From contig NAOQ01000272.1 in the NCBI GenBank assembly GCA_002751075.1, positions 1 through 18,003 of the forward strand: a DNA stretch of 18,003 bases, given 5' to 3'. Of the stretch, positions 1 through 9,545 are shown in pieces. Positions within the stretch are counted from its first letter, which is position 1; each line of letters opens with the position of its first letter. Under the pieces are notes generated by a model, which saw only the letters and a list, made by a program, of their open reading frames with translations, was not told where the DNA came from and made no database searches. The DNA is from Ichthyophonus hoferi. Its lineage: Eukaryota; Opisthokonta; Ichthyosporea; Ichthyophonida; Ichthyophonidae. The translations under genes were made by a program, and so were the position numbers.

Positions 1-87
1 CCTAAACCCTAAACCCTAACCCTAAACCCTAAACCCTAAACCCTAAACCCTAAACCCTAAACCCTAAACCCTAAACCCTAACCCTAA
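1..87. repeat. Telomere repeat array (CCCTAAA)n
   Basis: About 12.5 units of CCCTAAA, the C-rich strand of a TTTAGGG telomere, run unbroken from base 1. Three units are the six-base form CCCTAA (14-19, 76-81, 82-87), two of them at the inner edge where the array meets unique sequence. The C-rich strand reading 5' to 3' into the chromosome is correct for a left end, so the window starts at or very near the physical chromosome end. Confidence 0.97.
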
Positions 88-654
88 CTTATAATCCCAG
101 TAGGTACTGCAGAATTGCCTAAACATTTACTATTCACTCTGCCAATTACTGTGAAATTCAATTATATAGGTATATACCAATTTGGAAGTCTAAGCATATG
201 GTCCATATAGAAAATTCATTTAAAAACATCTCCTGTTTTGGATACCATTGAATATAAACAAACTGATAACTATTACTGTTACAATGTACCTGAATAGTAT
301 TTAGAGGTGGCCAACGGTATTGTTTTTGCACTACTTTCAATTGTGTATGAATTTAAATATATTAGTGTTTACAAGAAGACAATTTCACAGACTTTCCCAT
401 GGCAGCAGAAGAACAATGTCAAAAAAAATAGCTAGTTCCTATTAAATTGTATTGATATATCCTTCGGTAACCAGAAAAATCATCTATTTAGAAATGAAAA
501 AAACAATTTGGAATGCTGAACCAATGAATAAGTCAGTATAACTACCACAAATTGCCATAAATATTATATTAGATGGAACCAAACCATAGAGTATACTAAC
601 AAATCATTGCATGTAATCTAGGCTCACTCCAAATGAACATATTGTTCAATTTAT
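88..654. other. AT-rich telomere-proximal spacer, nothing recognised
   Basis: No open frame with coding-like composition, no RNA gene and no clear repeat were seen. The sequence is plain AT-rich DNA between the telomere and the first minisatellite block. Confidence 0.6.
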
Positions 655-775
655 GATATAATTTAGTGCATTATGGCATACGTGTAATATATTATAACAT
701 AATGTAATATAATATGATATAGTATGATAAATGATGCAATATAATATGATATAATGATGCAATATAGTATTATGA
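655..775. repeat. Degenerate 10-bp AT minisatellite, block 1
   Basis: Imperfect runs of units like ATAGTATGAT and ATAATATGAT. The same unit family recurs at 3236-3525 and 4080-4245, and looser versions are found in introns 1 and 2 of the chitin synthase gene. Confidence 0.6.
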
Positions 776-1099
776 ATAGAAGTGTTATCTGCTGTACTGA
801 ATTTTATTTGACTATTGAAAATAGAACTAGTATCTATTCTAATAATTTTTATTTTATTTACAGTATGCATATCTTCTTTAATTGATTCTAAGCAGTTATC
901 AATTGGCTAACAAAAAGATGTGGATTTTTGAGTTCTGCTTGTAGAACGCACAATTGTTCAAAATTTAGAGATGCTCTATATATATTTTTTGCAATATGCA
1001 ATATGAAAAATGACTATTATCTATATCACTTTATAATGATCTGTTGCTGATAATTGATTCTTTGTAAAAGTATTTTTCATTGGGCCTGTGGTAAAATTG

Positions 1100-1320
1100 G
1101 CTAATTAATTTAATCTGTTTTCATAACACAGTTGAAGTGGTCAGAGTCCTATAGAAGGTATGTATGCAGACACTCTGTGCAATTGATTGTAGTAATGATA
1201 CCTCTATTCTATTTTAGAGGGAATTGACACTTTGATGCATTTAGGTGCCAATGTGGATATTGCACAATGAGAGTGATTAGTAAGAGATGCTATATTATGA
1301 TGTAAATAACAACTAACATT
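1100..1320 (+). repeat. Decayed member of the dispersed exon-like family
   Basis: Around 1130-1175 the sequence (GAAGTGGTCAGAGTCCTATA and following) matches 3650-3700 (GAAGTGGTAGAGGTGTTATA). At 1236 a TTTAG precedes GTGCCAAT, and the next 60 bases match, codon for codon in places, the minus-strand open segment at 16582-16779 (NESD here, NETD there). This copy is interrupted by stops and cannot encode a product. It is best read as a relic of the family also seen at 1555, 3640, 15800, 16582 and 17380. Confidence 0.5.
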
Positions 1321-1554
1321 ACTATTTATTGTTAATAAACAGGTCTTTGTTTCCTGGAGGAGTGACAGATTTGGATATTGATCATGGCACTCAAGTGCCA
1401 ATGATGGAATAGACATTACAAAAAAGATATAATGATTATAGAATGTGGGCCCAGTATCTTCTAATAAATAAGATATTATATATGTAAGAAATGCAAAACT
1501 TTTTTTCATAATGGTTGAAACGTCATTACGTGTGTTTATTATTAATTGTTTCCA

Positions 1555-2570
1555 TTCCTTTTATCATTTATGCAACACCTGTATATTGTGGGTGTAAATC
1601 ATAGTTGTGCTCATCAATGTCGATGGGACCTATCATAAAGATCCTTATTGGTTAGTACCATAAGGTACCAGAGATCTGAGTTTGGCTAAGAAGCCTTTTT
1701 TGAAACTTAGAAAATTGCACCTGATTATAGTTTGAGACATTACTGATGACCATGTCACCAGTTGAGTCTTTAGGCCACTTTTCTATATGAGATCCCTTTC
1801 AGGTAGTCTCGTTTATGTTTATGTTTAATTCTGAATATGGAGCTTTTTCCATATTCTTATGTCCAAATAAAGACAGAAGTTGGGTATGATGAAATACATT
1901 GTCTTTATTTTAAATATGGCTCTAATCTATATAGGCAAAAAGAAAAAATATATAAATACCAGAAAAACCAAAGTTGTAGTTTTTTTAATTTTTCAATATA
2001 ACCAAAACTAGTATCCAGCACTTGCCTTTATACTATATTGTCTTTTATTGTTTTAAGTTGAGAATGATTAATTAATTCCAATTAAAATCAATCATTTACT
2101 ATTTATTGGTCAAATGATGTTGTTGATGCTGCGAATTTATATAATTTAACTTGTATAAACGACTGGTTACATGCTCTAGGGATTGGGCATGTATTTATAG
2201 TTTTGATTTTAATTTTTTGATAATATTATTGTAAACAATGTGTTAATGTTCAATTAATATTTTAATATATTAACAGGTCAGTAATGCTTACTCCTTATTT
2301 TAACTCTGATACTATATATTATTTTTGGCAGCTAATCCAATTGAAAGTGAAATATAGATCATTGGTTAATTAGTGTTAGTCCAATTCAGAACTATAAAAA
2401 TTGTGGGTCAGATAACTTAGTTTGACTCACAAAATACTGTACAATGAGTCTGTCTTAAGATTAAAAATTTAATACTGATAGACGGGAAAATCCATGATAG
2501 GTATATATTTTGAAAGGAGTTATACTTGAATGACAGACGGTAAAATATTTTCCCTTCAACAATTACAATT
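1555..2570 (+). repeat. Long dispersed repeat, telomere-side copy of an inverted pair
   Basis: This stretch aligns along most of its length with the reverse complement of 11330-12420. Shared blocks include GTTGAGTCTTTA..CCA.TTTTCTATA near 1764, TTTTATACT near 2030, AATATTATTGTA near 2222, and an almost identical block GGGTCAGATAACTTAGTTTG near 2404. The match ends near CCCTTCAACA at about 2560. Its first 100 bases also carry the exon-like segment of the dispersed family (AATGTCGATGGGACC..CATAAAGATC). This copy has lost several CpGs that the partner keeps. It holds no open frame of useful length. It could be a decayed gene family member or an unclassified mobile element. Confidence 0.8.
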
Positions 2571-2610
2571 CATAGAGGACTACTGAGACTCAAAAAAATT
2601 ATTTGGTATT

Positions 2611-2835
2611 TTTTTAATGATATAATACTATTGTGCTCTCATTTGAACAATTCTTTAGCTAATTTCTACATTAATATACGTGCACATATTCCATTAATTG
2701 AGAAATCAATTTACATAATTAGGAATGGTATTCAATCAACAAATAATGAGACAATCATTTCATGATCAACTTGTTACTAGTACTTTAGTCAAACTATGTT
2801 TTTATTTGGAGTTAATGGTCTTGTAACATACTTTA
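2611..2835 (+). repeat. Diverged dispersed repeat, direct copy of 3865-4090
   Basis: Matching blocks in order: ATAATACTATTGTG, GTGCACAYAT, ATCAATTTAC, CAATC.TTTCATG, and GGTCTTGTAACATA at the right end (GAGTCTTGCAACATA in the partner). The similar right end at about 15945-15975 (GGTCTTGTATCATA) ties a third copy to this family. Decayed; no product. Confidence 0.65.
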
Positions 2836-3018
2836 ATCATGGATGGAAAATAAAATGTTCTCTAATGACCTGATTGTACTAATCTGGGCTACTTGCCTTT
2901 TAAATAAAGAATCTGGATGACAGATTTCTATTACTTGAGCATCAAAAGGCATAATGTAAATTTGACATCTTAAAACTGTAATAGCCAACAGCGCTTTATA
3001 AAAGTTTTGAAACTTATC

Positions 3019-3035
3019 ATATATATATATATATA
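3019..3035. repeat. (AT)n microsatellite
   Basis: A short pure AT dinucleotide run in spacer DNA. Confidence 0.8.
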
Positions 3036-3235
3036 AATAAGGAAGCACCAATAGGTATATGTGTAAAGTTCGGATTGATTGGTTGTGGATAAGAACTACT
3101 TAACCACTAGGTCATACGCCAGTTGAGTAGACAACATCTTTCTATTGACCTTTATAGGTAACTGCAACAAAATGTAAAAAAACATAATAATAATGAAAAA
3201 CTATAATTTATCTAAGCATGGTAAAGGACGTAGTT

Positions 3236-3525
3236 CCAACATATAGTATATATGATACAGTGTAATATAGTATGATTTAGTGTGCCATGTGTTTTAATAA
3301 AGTATGTTATAGTGTAATATAGTATGATATAGCATGATACAGTGTGACATTGGATAATATAGTATAATCTAGAGTAATAATGTAATATAGTGTGATATAA
3401 TGTGATATAGTATATTATAATGCTATCCAGTATAATGTACTATAAAACATGGTATAATACAATATGCTATAATGTATTATAGTATGATATAATGTAATAT
3501 AATATAATATAATATAATATAACAA
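3236..3525. repeat. Degenerate 10-bp AT minisatellite, block 2
   Basis: The best example of the unit: successive ten-base words ATAGTGTAAT, ATAGTATGAT, ATAGCATGAT, ACAGTGTGAC run with little loss of register, giving a consensus near ATAGTRTRAT. It ends in a 5-bp TATAA run near 3490-3522. Confidence 0.75.
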
Positions 3526-3639
3526 TCTACAGTAGTTCTGGTGAATTGTGCATAGACTACTGGGATTCTAATTGAATGTTTTTAAGAATTGTTCTTCTTG
3601 GGCTAGTAATAATAATAGTTAAGTAATCTGATCTGTCCT

Positions 3640-4090
3640 TAAAAGTTATTTGAAGTGGTAGAGGTGTTATAGAAGGCACATATCCCTGAGAGAGCTGGAG
3701 TCTTTATTGGTTTTTTTCATTTTCTTTTAGCCTTTTTTTGGCCTTTCTGTATCATGAGTGCTAATTGTAGCTGCATTAATTAATGTAAATGGGAAAACAC
3801 AAAGATCTTTATTAGCTAATACATTATACAGAAGATCACTTGTCCCATTAGAATTATCTTATCTTATCTCAATGATCTAATACTATTGTGTCCTCATTTA
3901 GTTGGCTCCTTAGTTAATAATCTCAGTAGTGTAAGTGCACACATACTATGCATGGACCTATCAATTTACCAGTTTGGAAACGTTATAAAAATAAACTAAT
4001 ATTAGACCAATCCTTTCATGTGTGGATGTTATCAGAATTTCAGCTGAAATGCATGTTCATTCAGAGTTAAGAGTCTTGCAACATATAGTA
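3640..4090 (+). repeat. Decayed member of the dispersed exon-like family with repeat tail
   Basis: The order matches the other family copies: a GAAGTGGTAGAGG segment (3650), a pyrimidine tract with TTTCTTTTAG (3720-3730), then GTGCTAATTGTAGCTGCATT and following. From about 3755 it aligns with the reverse complement of 16582-16779; translated, both contain LxNDLxLLCPxL, with several third-position differences. The frame shifts between the upstream and downstream halves, so this is a relic. From 3865 on it is also a direct copy of 2611-2835. Confidence 0.6.
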
Positions 4091-4245
4091 TAATATTTAT
4101 TGACATATGGTATAATATAGCATGATAGAGTGTAATATAGTATAATACAGTGTGAAATATTGTACAATGTATTATGATATATTTTAACATTTTAGGATAT
4201 AGTGCAATTTAGTTTGCCATATAGTGTATTATAGTATGGTAATCT
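4080..4245. repeat. Degenerate 10-bp AT minisatellite, block 3
   Basis: Units such as ATAGTATAAT, ATAGCATGAT and ACAGTGTGAA, the same family as the blocks at 655 and 3236. Confidence 0.6.
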
Positions 4246-4745
4246 AGGTATTTTCCCAAAAGGAAAAATAGCCCAGTCTAGCGTTACTTTCTCTGATGGT
4301 AACTATATGCTAGCCATCTACACACAGCCACAATTAAACTTACGTTACTAGATGCACAATATATTTATTGCCAGGTAAGAAGTCAAAGGCCTCTATATTT
4401 ATCAATAAACAACGTGAGTTTGAGGAACAACTACATTGAGGTTTAGCCTGGAAACCACTTGGCGAAACAGCCATCTCAGTAGAACATAATAATTTTATTT
4501 TCCATGTATTTTATTTGTAGTCTTCATTATTTGACTAGAAGATGGTCCACCAGGGACTCCAGAAAAAAAACTCTTCCCAGCATTACATTAGCTACTACTA
4601 CTATTGTATTTTGTATGTAGTAAAGCTCAATGTAGGATTGGATAGTATAATATAATGGAATACTGTATAGCACAATACTATACCATTTAAAAACTAAAAC
4701 AACCAATCAAAAGTAATACTTATAATTATTATAATTCAACATCTT
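4246..4745. other. Spacer downstream of the chitin synthase gene
   Basis: This region lies 3' of the minus-strand gene and should hold its 3' untranslated part and poly(A) site. I see no canonical AATAAA close to the stop codon. No other gene or clear repeat is visible. Confidence 0.5.
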
Positions 4746-7700
4746 TTAACACAAATCAATATCATCTTCCTCCATTTCTTTCAACGCCTCATCCTCTGCA
4801 ATGTCTTCTAATATAATGTCTTGTACTACATGAGCTCTTAACACCAGGTCTTCCAACTGTTGTATACGTGACTGTAAAAGCGGTTCCTGTTCCGCCTGTC
4901 TATTTCTTTTCAATATTTTCCTTTTTAGTACAGCAAGGGCTCTGCTAGGGACCCTTCTCATATACTTAAAGCAATAAGCCGCCACAATGCAGAGAATTAA
5001 GGAGACAATAAGTAGAGGATAGCCAAAACCTAGACTGCATGCACCAGGATTGAAATAGGCCTGACCTAGTCCACACATTGGATCCATATCACTAATAAAC
5101 CTATGTATGCCATCTGTGCGTGTTAACTTAGCTCCTTGCCATGCTATAGGGTATATAAGAACAACAATAAAAAGTAAGAACGAAGCTAGAGTCATATACA
5201 TAGAGGATATAGCATCATATCTAGATGTGTCGGTATGGATATTACCAATTGTCATAGCAAGAGCACTGATTGCTATAAATAGAGTTGCAACAATTAGAAT
5301 GACTACAAGGAAGGCATAAGATCCAGTGGGCCAGTCACGAATCAGTTGCCGTCCGTAGGTACCACAGTAATCACCAGGAAAAATTTCAAATTCGGTACTG
5401 CCTTGCTTTTGAATCCCCTTGGAGTGAATTGATTCGAGTGTTAAAATTAAAATTAATAATTCAATCGATACTGCCACATATATATATACTCCATTTACAT
5501 TGCCCCTCTGAGTGAGCTGAGTGGACGGTTAGCTGTAAATTTTAAATAATCCAATCAATACAAAGACAGACAAATATCCTGTCCTTTTAAAATTTAATTG
5601 TACATACATACATACATACCTGTGGTATAGTAATGCATAAACGAAGCAATCCGAACGCGGCTAAATAACTACCATTGGCTTGATTCACTTCTATCAAGGT
5701 ACCTGGTCTCTCTAGCCACTGGCTTGTAGACAAACTGATTGCATTCAACATCAAACAGCATAAAGTACATGCGGCGCCCAAAGCCCTATATGAATTTTTA
5801 CCAAACTTCTTCCATAATCCTTTTGCAGTATAGTGGGGCATATACATTAGATAAAATAAAAGAGACAAGACCATTTGTATGAAAGAAGGCATGGCAATAG
5901 CCAAGGAAAGCCATAAAAAGTAACGCAACTCAAGTCCGTGGGTCAACCCCAATCCTGCTGCTACATTTAGTAGAGCTAGGGAGTAGTTAAGTATAAACGC
6001 TCTACGTTTGAGACCTTTTAGCTTAGAATTTCTCTTTTCTATGCTTTGTCCATCCATACCATCAGAGGGTCTATTACCCCACGAAAGATCCCATGTACGC
6101 GAAAATGCATAGGCAGCAAACCATGCAATGAAAGTGGGTAGGAAAAACATAAACGGGAAGAAGTTGGTGACCATGAGGACGAAGGACTCCACAGAGTGCA
6201 GAAAGGAGAGGATGAAGGGAGTAAACATAGACAGAGTCACTGTTGGAGAACAACAGACAACAGGAAGGGTTAAAGTCTGCAACTAGGGTGTAATTAAGAT
6301 AGTGATGTATGATTGGCTATTGACTCGCGATAATTAAAGTGCATTATTATTACTGCTACTGCTATTATTATTACACCTATAAATATCTTTTTCTAAGCTA
6401 CACATTGGCATGTAATCTAATATAATATAACATAACAACTTACCTATAGCCAGTACCCCTACATCTCCACTGATAATTGCCACTATAATAGCAACCAGAA
6501 TGGAGATCAGAAAGGACACGTTAATAAACAGTGCTAAATAGTAGACCCATGGTACAAACTTGTTGAAGAAATGCACAGAAATAAAAACTAGGTACAAGAC
6601 AATGTACCCTATTAGCGCCGTATACTGCAATATCTGTTGCGTCGTTCTCGTAAAGTTAATGGTTTGAACACTAAAGTATGCCATTGACATAAAGATAGAA
6701 GGGGCCATAGACACTAGCATAAACATAAGAAGTTGCATAAAAAGTAGGAAGGCGGACATAAATTTGAAATGCCTGCGGGGAGAGAGAAGGTGTGGGGTTA
6801 GGGTATAGATAAATATATGATATTATGAGATAATGCATTGAGTTAAATATTATGTAATATGACTTTGGATTAAATCTTGCAAAATAATAATAATAATAAT
6901 AATAATAATAGTAAAAACAACCATAAAAATAAGATCATTAAAGGAACTTTGTAAGAATTAATTACCATGAATGGTTGGAGTTCAGTAATAGTCCAGGGTG
7001 TATGAGTATTAAGTAAATATATCCAGCAAATGAACCATTGGTCCACCGTCTCCTTTGGGCAACAAACGTTGCAGTAACGGTCTCCGCCTCAAAATAAAAT
7101 ACAGCATGAGGCACCCAAGTCGTAAACTTCCCAGTTTTTAGCGACGCTGCGTAAGAGAGAATTCTGTCTTCAGCAAGTAACAGATTTCCGGCTATCATGC
7201 CCTGATTTTCTGGCGGTATATTAACAACCTCGAAATAATATTCGAGACATTCTCCGGCTATATCTTGCATACGGTAAAGACCACAAGGACCAGGTAATAC
7301 AGGTAGAAGACCTACGAGAGCAAAGGCACCTTGAAAGGAAGAAATAGAGGCTTCATAGTCATAGCATTGACTGGCACGGTACCACATAGCAAGGAATCCT
7401 TCTCCCTCTGCACCCTGTATGGTATGGCATGGTATACAGTTGTGGTTTACATTAAGTGATTATGAATACCACAACTATTATAATCATATCATGCATCATA
7501 CATAATGGAATACAATACCAGGTAGTATTTAATATTATAATATTACCCATTTAACGATAGTCTTATCTCATTGGTGTGTATTTTGGAAATACCAAGCTCA
7601 ATTTTAACTATACATATCATGGAATACGGTATTATACTACATCTTATTCTATTATATCATAGCATGTCATATTATACTATGCTATACATAACATATCCTA

Positions 7701-9008
7701 CTCTACCATTCCATATATGCCATACAAAAGAAACACCAATTAATTACCTGCATTGCCGCACTCATTACCCTCTGCCTCCCTGTGGCAGCCGCACATTCCG
7801 GATGCTTGTCCATATGGCGAATCAAATAATACAAACATTTATCTGCATACAATGTACCACAATCGGTAGCAAATGCATATTCTGCGCCATACGCTGGGCA
7901 AAATGATTGAAAGAACCACTCGTGTGAATTATGTTTTCTACGATTTTCTCGTTTGATAATCAAACTTAAAAACATTTTGTTATTATTACCAATATCTACC
8001 TTTTCCAAGTATCCCTCTATATTTGTTCTTTGCAAAATATATGTTTCTACAACATTGGATGTTTCGGGTACAGCAATGATATGCTCCCACCATGCTGTAC
8101 CGTCAGTGTTGTTGGCAGGAAACATCTCTTTCAGATATTCTTTCATGTCATCGCTAGCTTTCCACCAGCCATCCATTATAGCTACTACATGGCATTGCAC
8201 ATCTATATCATCTAGTTCTTTAGACTGGGGCATAAGAATAAGTCAAGGGAGAGGGAGTGGGAGGGGTAGGGGTAGGGGCAGGGAGAGATGGGGTTAGGAT
8301 TGGGGTATAGCGTATGGGATATAGTTAGGATATAATCTATAATTTACAATATAATAGAATATAATATATAGTATAATAACTATCGTATATAGGTAGAATT
8401 TGACAACAATACCAAACAGATAAAATATCAATAATCACAATAACTGCTACCACTACTATTGCAATGATAAAAATAATAATAGCAATAACAATAACCACAA
8501 AGACAATAAGTATAGTAACAACAACAATAACAAAAACAATGATAACATTAACAACAGCAACTATTACTACTATTACTATAGCAACATCTAAACTTACCTG
8601 CTTATGCATCCCCTGTAGTGACCGCTTCAACTCATTCTTATTCTCGTTGAAGAAAGGGTATACAACAGCACAGATCCTTGGCGGCTGCTTGCCCAAATCC
8701 ACTGGAGAGAGAGGGGCATAATATTCTGTACACTCTTTAGCGGGCCTGAAATGTTCCTGTCCATTGAATATTGCAAATCTTGTACTGAATACATCTCTGT
8801 AAAACCCAGGCGCAGTGATCCCAGTACGCATGGAGTATTCAGATTTTTTACTCATGCTTATTAGATCTCTGTTTTTCACTATCCCATTGGTAATGCTGCC
8901 ATTGGCAATGCCATTTTCTGCTGCTGTTGACATTAGATATACCGAACTAGACTCCTCTATTTCATTACTGTTGGGAAGGATCTCATCTTGAGCCATGTTT
9001 GGCCTCAT
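4746..9008 (-). CDS. CHS: Chitin synthase (GT2 family) with C-terminal claudin-like domain, six exons
   Basis: Membrane enzyme that polymerises UDP-GlcNAc into chitin. Proposed exons (minus): 9008-8598, 8224-7748, 7414-6966, 6772-6444, 6239-5620, 5417-4746; phases agree at every junction and give 985 residues. A cytosolic N-terminus (1-110) leads into the GT2 domain: AIMDGW (D155), ATDCGT (D258), GRQRV (287-291), LPGPCGLYR (336-344, acceptor-site motif), EDR (378-380), QRRRW (416-420). Several membrane helices follow (about 448-595), then the WDLSWGNRP motif (605-613), equivalent to fungal SWGT/R, and two more helices. Residues 707-912 look like a claudin-type tetraspan; the tail is basic, then acidic (EEDDIDLC end). 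Start: ATG 9008, or ATG 8996, which has the stronger context (AAACATGG). The alternative last acceptors at 5508 or 5517 give 1015 or 1018 residues. The enzyme assignment is firm; the C-terminal domain is inference. Confidence 0.92.
4968..5787 (-). other. Claudin-like tetraspan domain at the C-terminus of the chitin synthase
   Basis: Coordinates include intron 5. In the 985-residue model this covers residues 707-912. Helix 1 (707-728) ends in TSQW (W730); 21 residues later comes GLLRLC (752-757), and a second Cys follows at 780. That resembles the W..GLW..C..C first loop of PMP22/claudin proteins, although the usual second Trp is Leu and the Cys-Cys spacing (22) is longer than in classic claudins. 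Helices 2 (795-818), 3 (834-853) and 4 (893-912) follow, with a short inner loop between 2 and 3. The second outer loop ends FNPGACSLGFGYPLL, like the F.NP...LG..Y end of the claudin second loop. The tail (913-985) is basic, then Gln/Leu-rich, then acidic. Known fact: fungal claudin-like Sur7/PalI proteins affect the cell wall. The fusion here is inferred. Confidence 0.6.
5418..5619 (-). other. Intron 5 of the chitin synthase gene, acceptor uncertain
   Basis: The donor is CAG|GTATGT (phase 0). Three in-frame acceptors are possible. AAG at 5418-5420 gives a 202-base intron, like introns 3 and 4, and has a TTTTAAC branch-like motif upstream. Tandem CAGs at 5508-5510 and 5517-5519 lie nine bases apart and would add 30 or 33 residues, including an extra hydrophobic stretch. 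I favour 5418 because the 90 extra bases are intron-like in composition and would break the claudin-type first loop, but every other acceptor in this gene is CAG, so the choice is open. Confidence 0.55.
6240..6443 (-). other. Intron 4 of the chitin synthase gene
   Basis: 204 bases. The donor is ATAG|GTAAGT and the acceptor TTCTCCAACAG. It splits a codon after its first base; joining gives an uninterrupted hydrophobic region on both sides. Confidence 0.85.
6773..6965 (-). other. Intron 3 of the chitin synthase gene
   Basis: 193 bases. The donor is CATG|GTAATT and the acceptor CTCTCTCCCCGCAG. About 30 bases before the acceptor is CCCTAACCCC, which holds a CTAAC branch-like motif. A TAA/ATT trinucleotide run (about 6885-6910) lies near the donor end. 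The split codon becomes TGG. Confidence 0.85.
7415..7747 (-). other. Intron 2 of the chitin synthase gene
   Basis: 333 bases. The donor is CAG|GTAATT and the acceptor ATACAG, phase 0. It is filled with the same kind of degenerate TAT/GTAT repeat found in the intergenic minisatellite blocks. Confidence 0.85.
8225..8597 (-). other. Intron 1 of the chitin synthase gene
   Basis: 373 bases. The donor is CAG|GTAAGT and the acceptor ATGCCCCAG, phase 0. The donor half is a low-complexity run of GTT/ATT-like triplets that stays open in the gene's frame down to about 8337. The acceptor half has a long C-rich pyrimidine tract (8245-8305). Confidence 0.88.
8247..8305 (+). other. G-run tract, possible G-quadruplex, in intron 1
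   Basis: The plus strand carries repeated GGG/GGGG runs separated by one to three bases, including GGGGTAGGGGTAGGGG. This satisfies the usual four-run pattern for a G-quadruplex on the template strand of the gene. On the transcript it is the pyrimidine tract before the acceptor. A weaker tract with GGGGTTAGGG lies at 6777-6805 in intron 3. Confidence 0.6.
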
Positions 9009-9085
9009 GCTATACGTCTTTATAATACCTTAACAACCCTACAACACTTACTACCTATACGGCTTTAATATAACAAAACTCGATA

Positions 9086-9095
9086 TTTTTATATA
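9086..9095 (-). promoter_or_regulatory. Possible TATA box of the chitin synthase gene
   Basis: TATATAAAAA on the minus strand, 78 bases upstream of the first ATG. In such AT-rich DNA a chance match is likely, so position and sequence are only suggestive. Confidence 0.3.
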
Positions 9096-9180
9096 CAGTA
9101 TTAAAACCGTGTTAGATAACATAACACTGTTTATAATAGCCATAAGCAAGAGCCCTTAGATTATAGAATGATATATATAG

Positions 9181-9545
9181 ATTTCAAAATGCAGAGAGCA
9201 GGTATGCTGGCAAATGATTTGGTTAATTAGCCTTCACTTTCCTAATATATATGGTATGTGGTATGTTTTAATGAAATGTTTATTGATTATATTGTAATAA
9301 TATCATTTTATTAATTAATCTATTTATGTAATTTATATATCATTATGATACTGATCACACGAACATGAAAATGGCAGATAGCAGAAAACCTGCTGCAGGA
9401 TTGATATCCAATGGGGATCTGGTTAAAATGGTGGAATTTATAGATTGTCTGCACTTTCATAAAATAATTATTTTATTATTTTATTTTATTGATTTTGTTG
9501 TAAAAATATTATTTCATTAGTTTATTTATCAATATAAGCTATTTT
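9181..9545 (+). repeat. Diverged tandem duplication, two units of about 180 bp
   Basis: Unit 1 (about 9181-9362) and unit 2 (about 9363-9545) share, in order, GCAGA.AGCAG, GAT.TGGTTAA, CACTTTC, TTATTGATT.T.TTGTAA and TTTAT. Both contain a stretch rich in TTATT. No open frame; the duplication sits just upstream of the chitin synthase promoter region. Confidence 0.55.

Noticed and set aside
158-1509. Minus-strand frames near the telomere
   Set aside because: AT-rich composition, chance-level lengths, and overlap with minisatellite or repeat relics.
5107-5319. Plus-strand frame of 70 residues
   Set aside because: Antisense to exon 6 of the chitin synthase gene; no independent support.
7571-8721. 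Several plus-strand frames across the chitin synthase gene
   Set aside because: They are antisense to exons and low-complexity introns of a well-supported gene.
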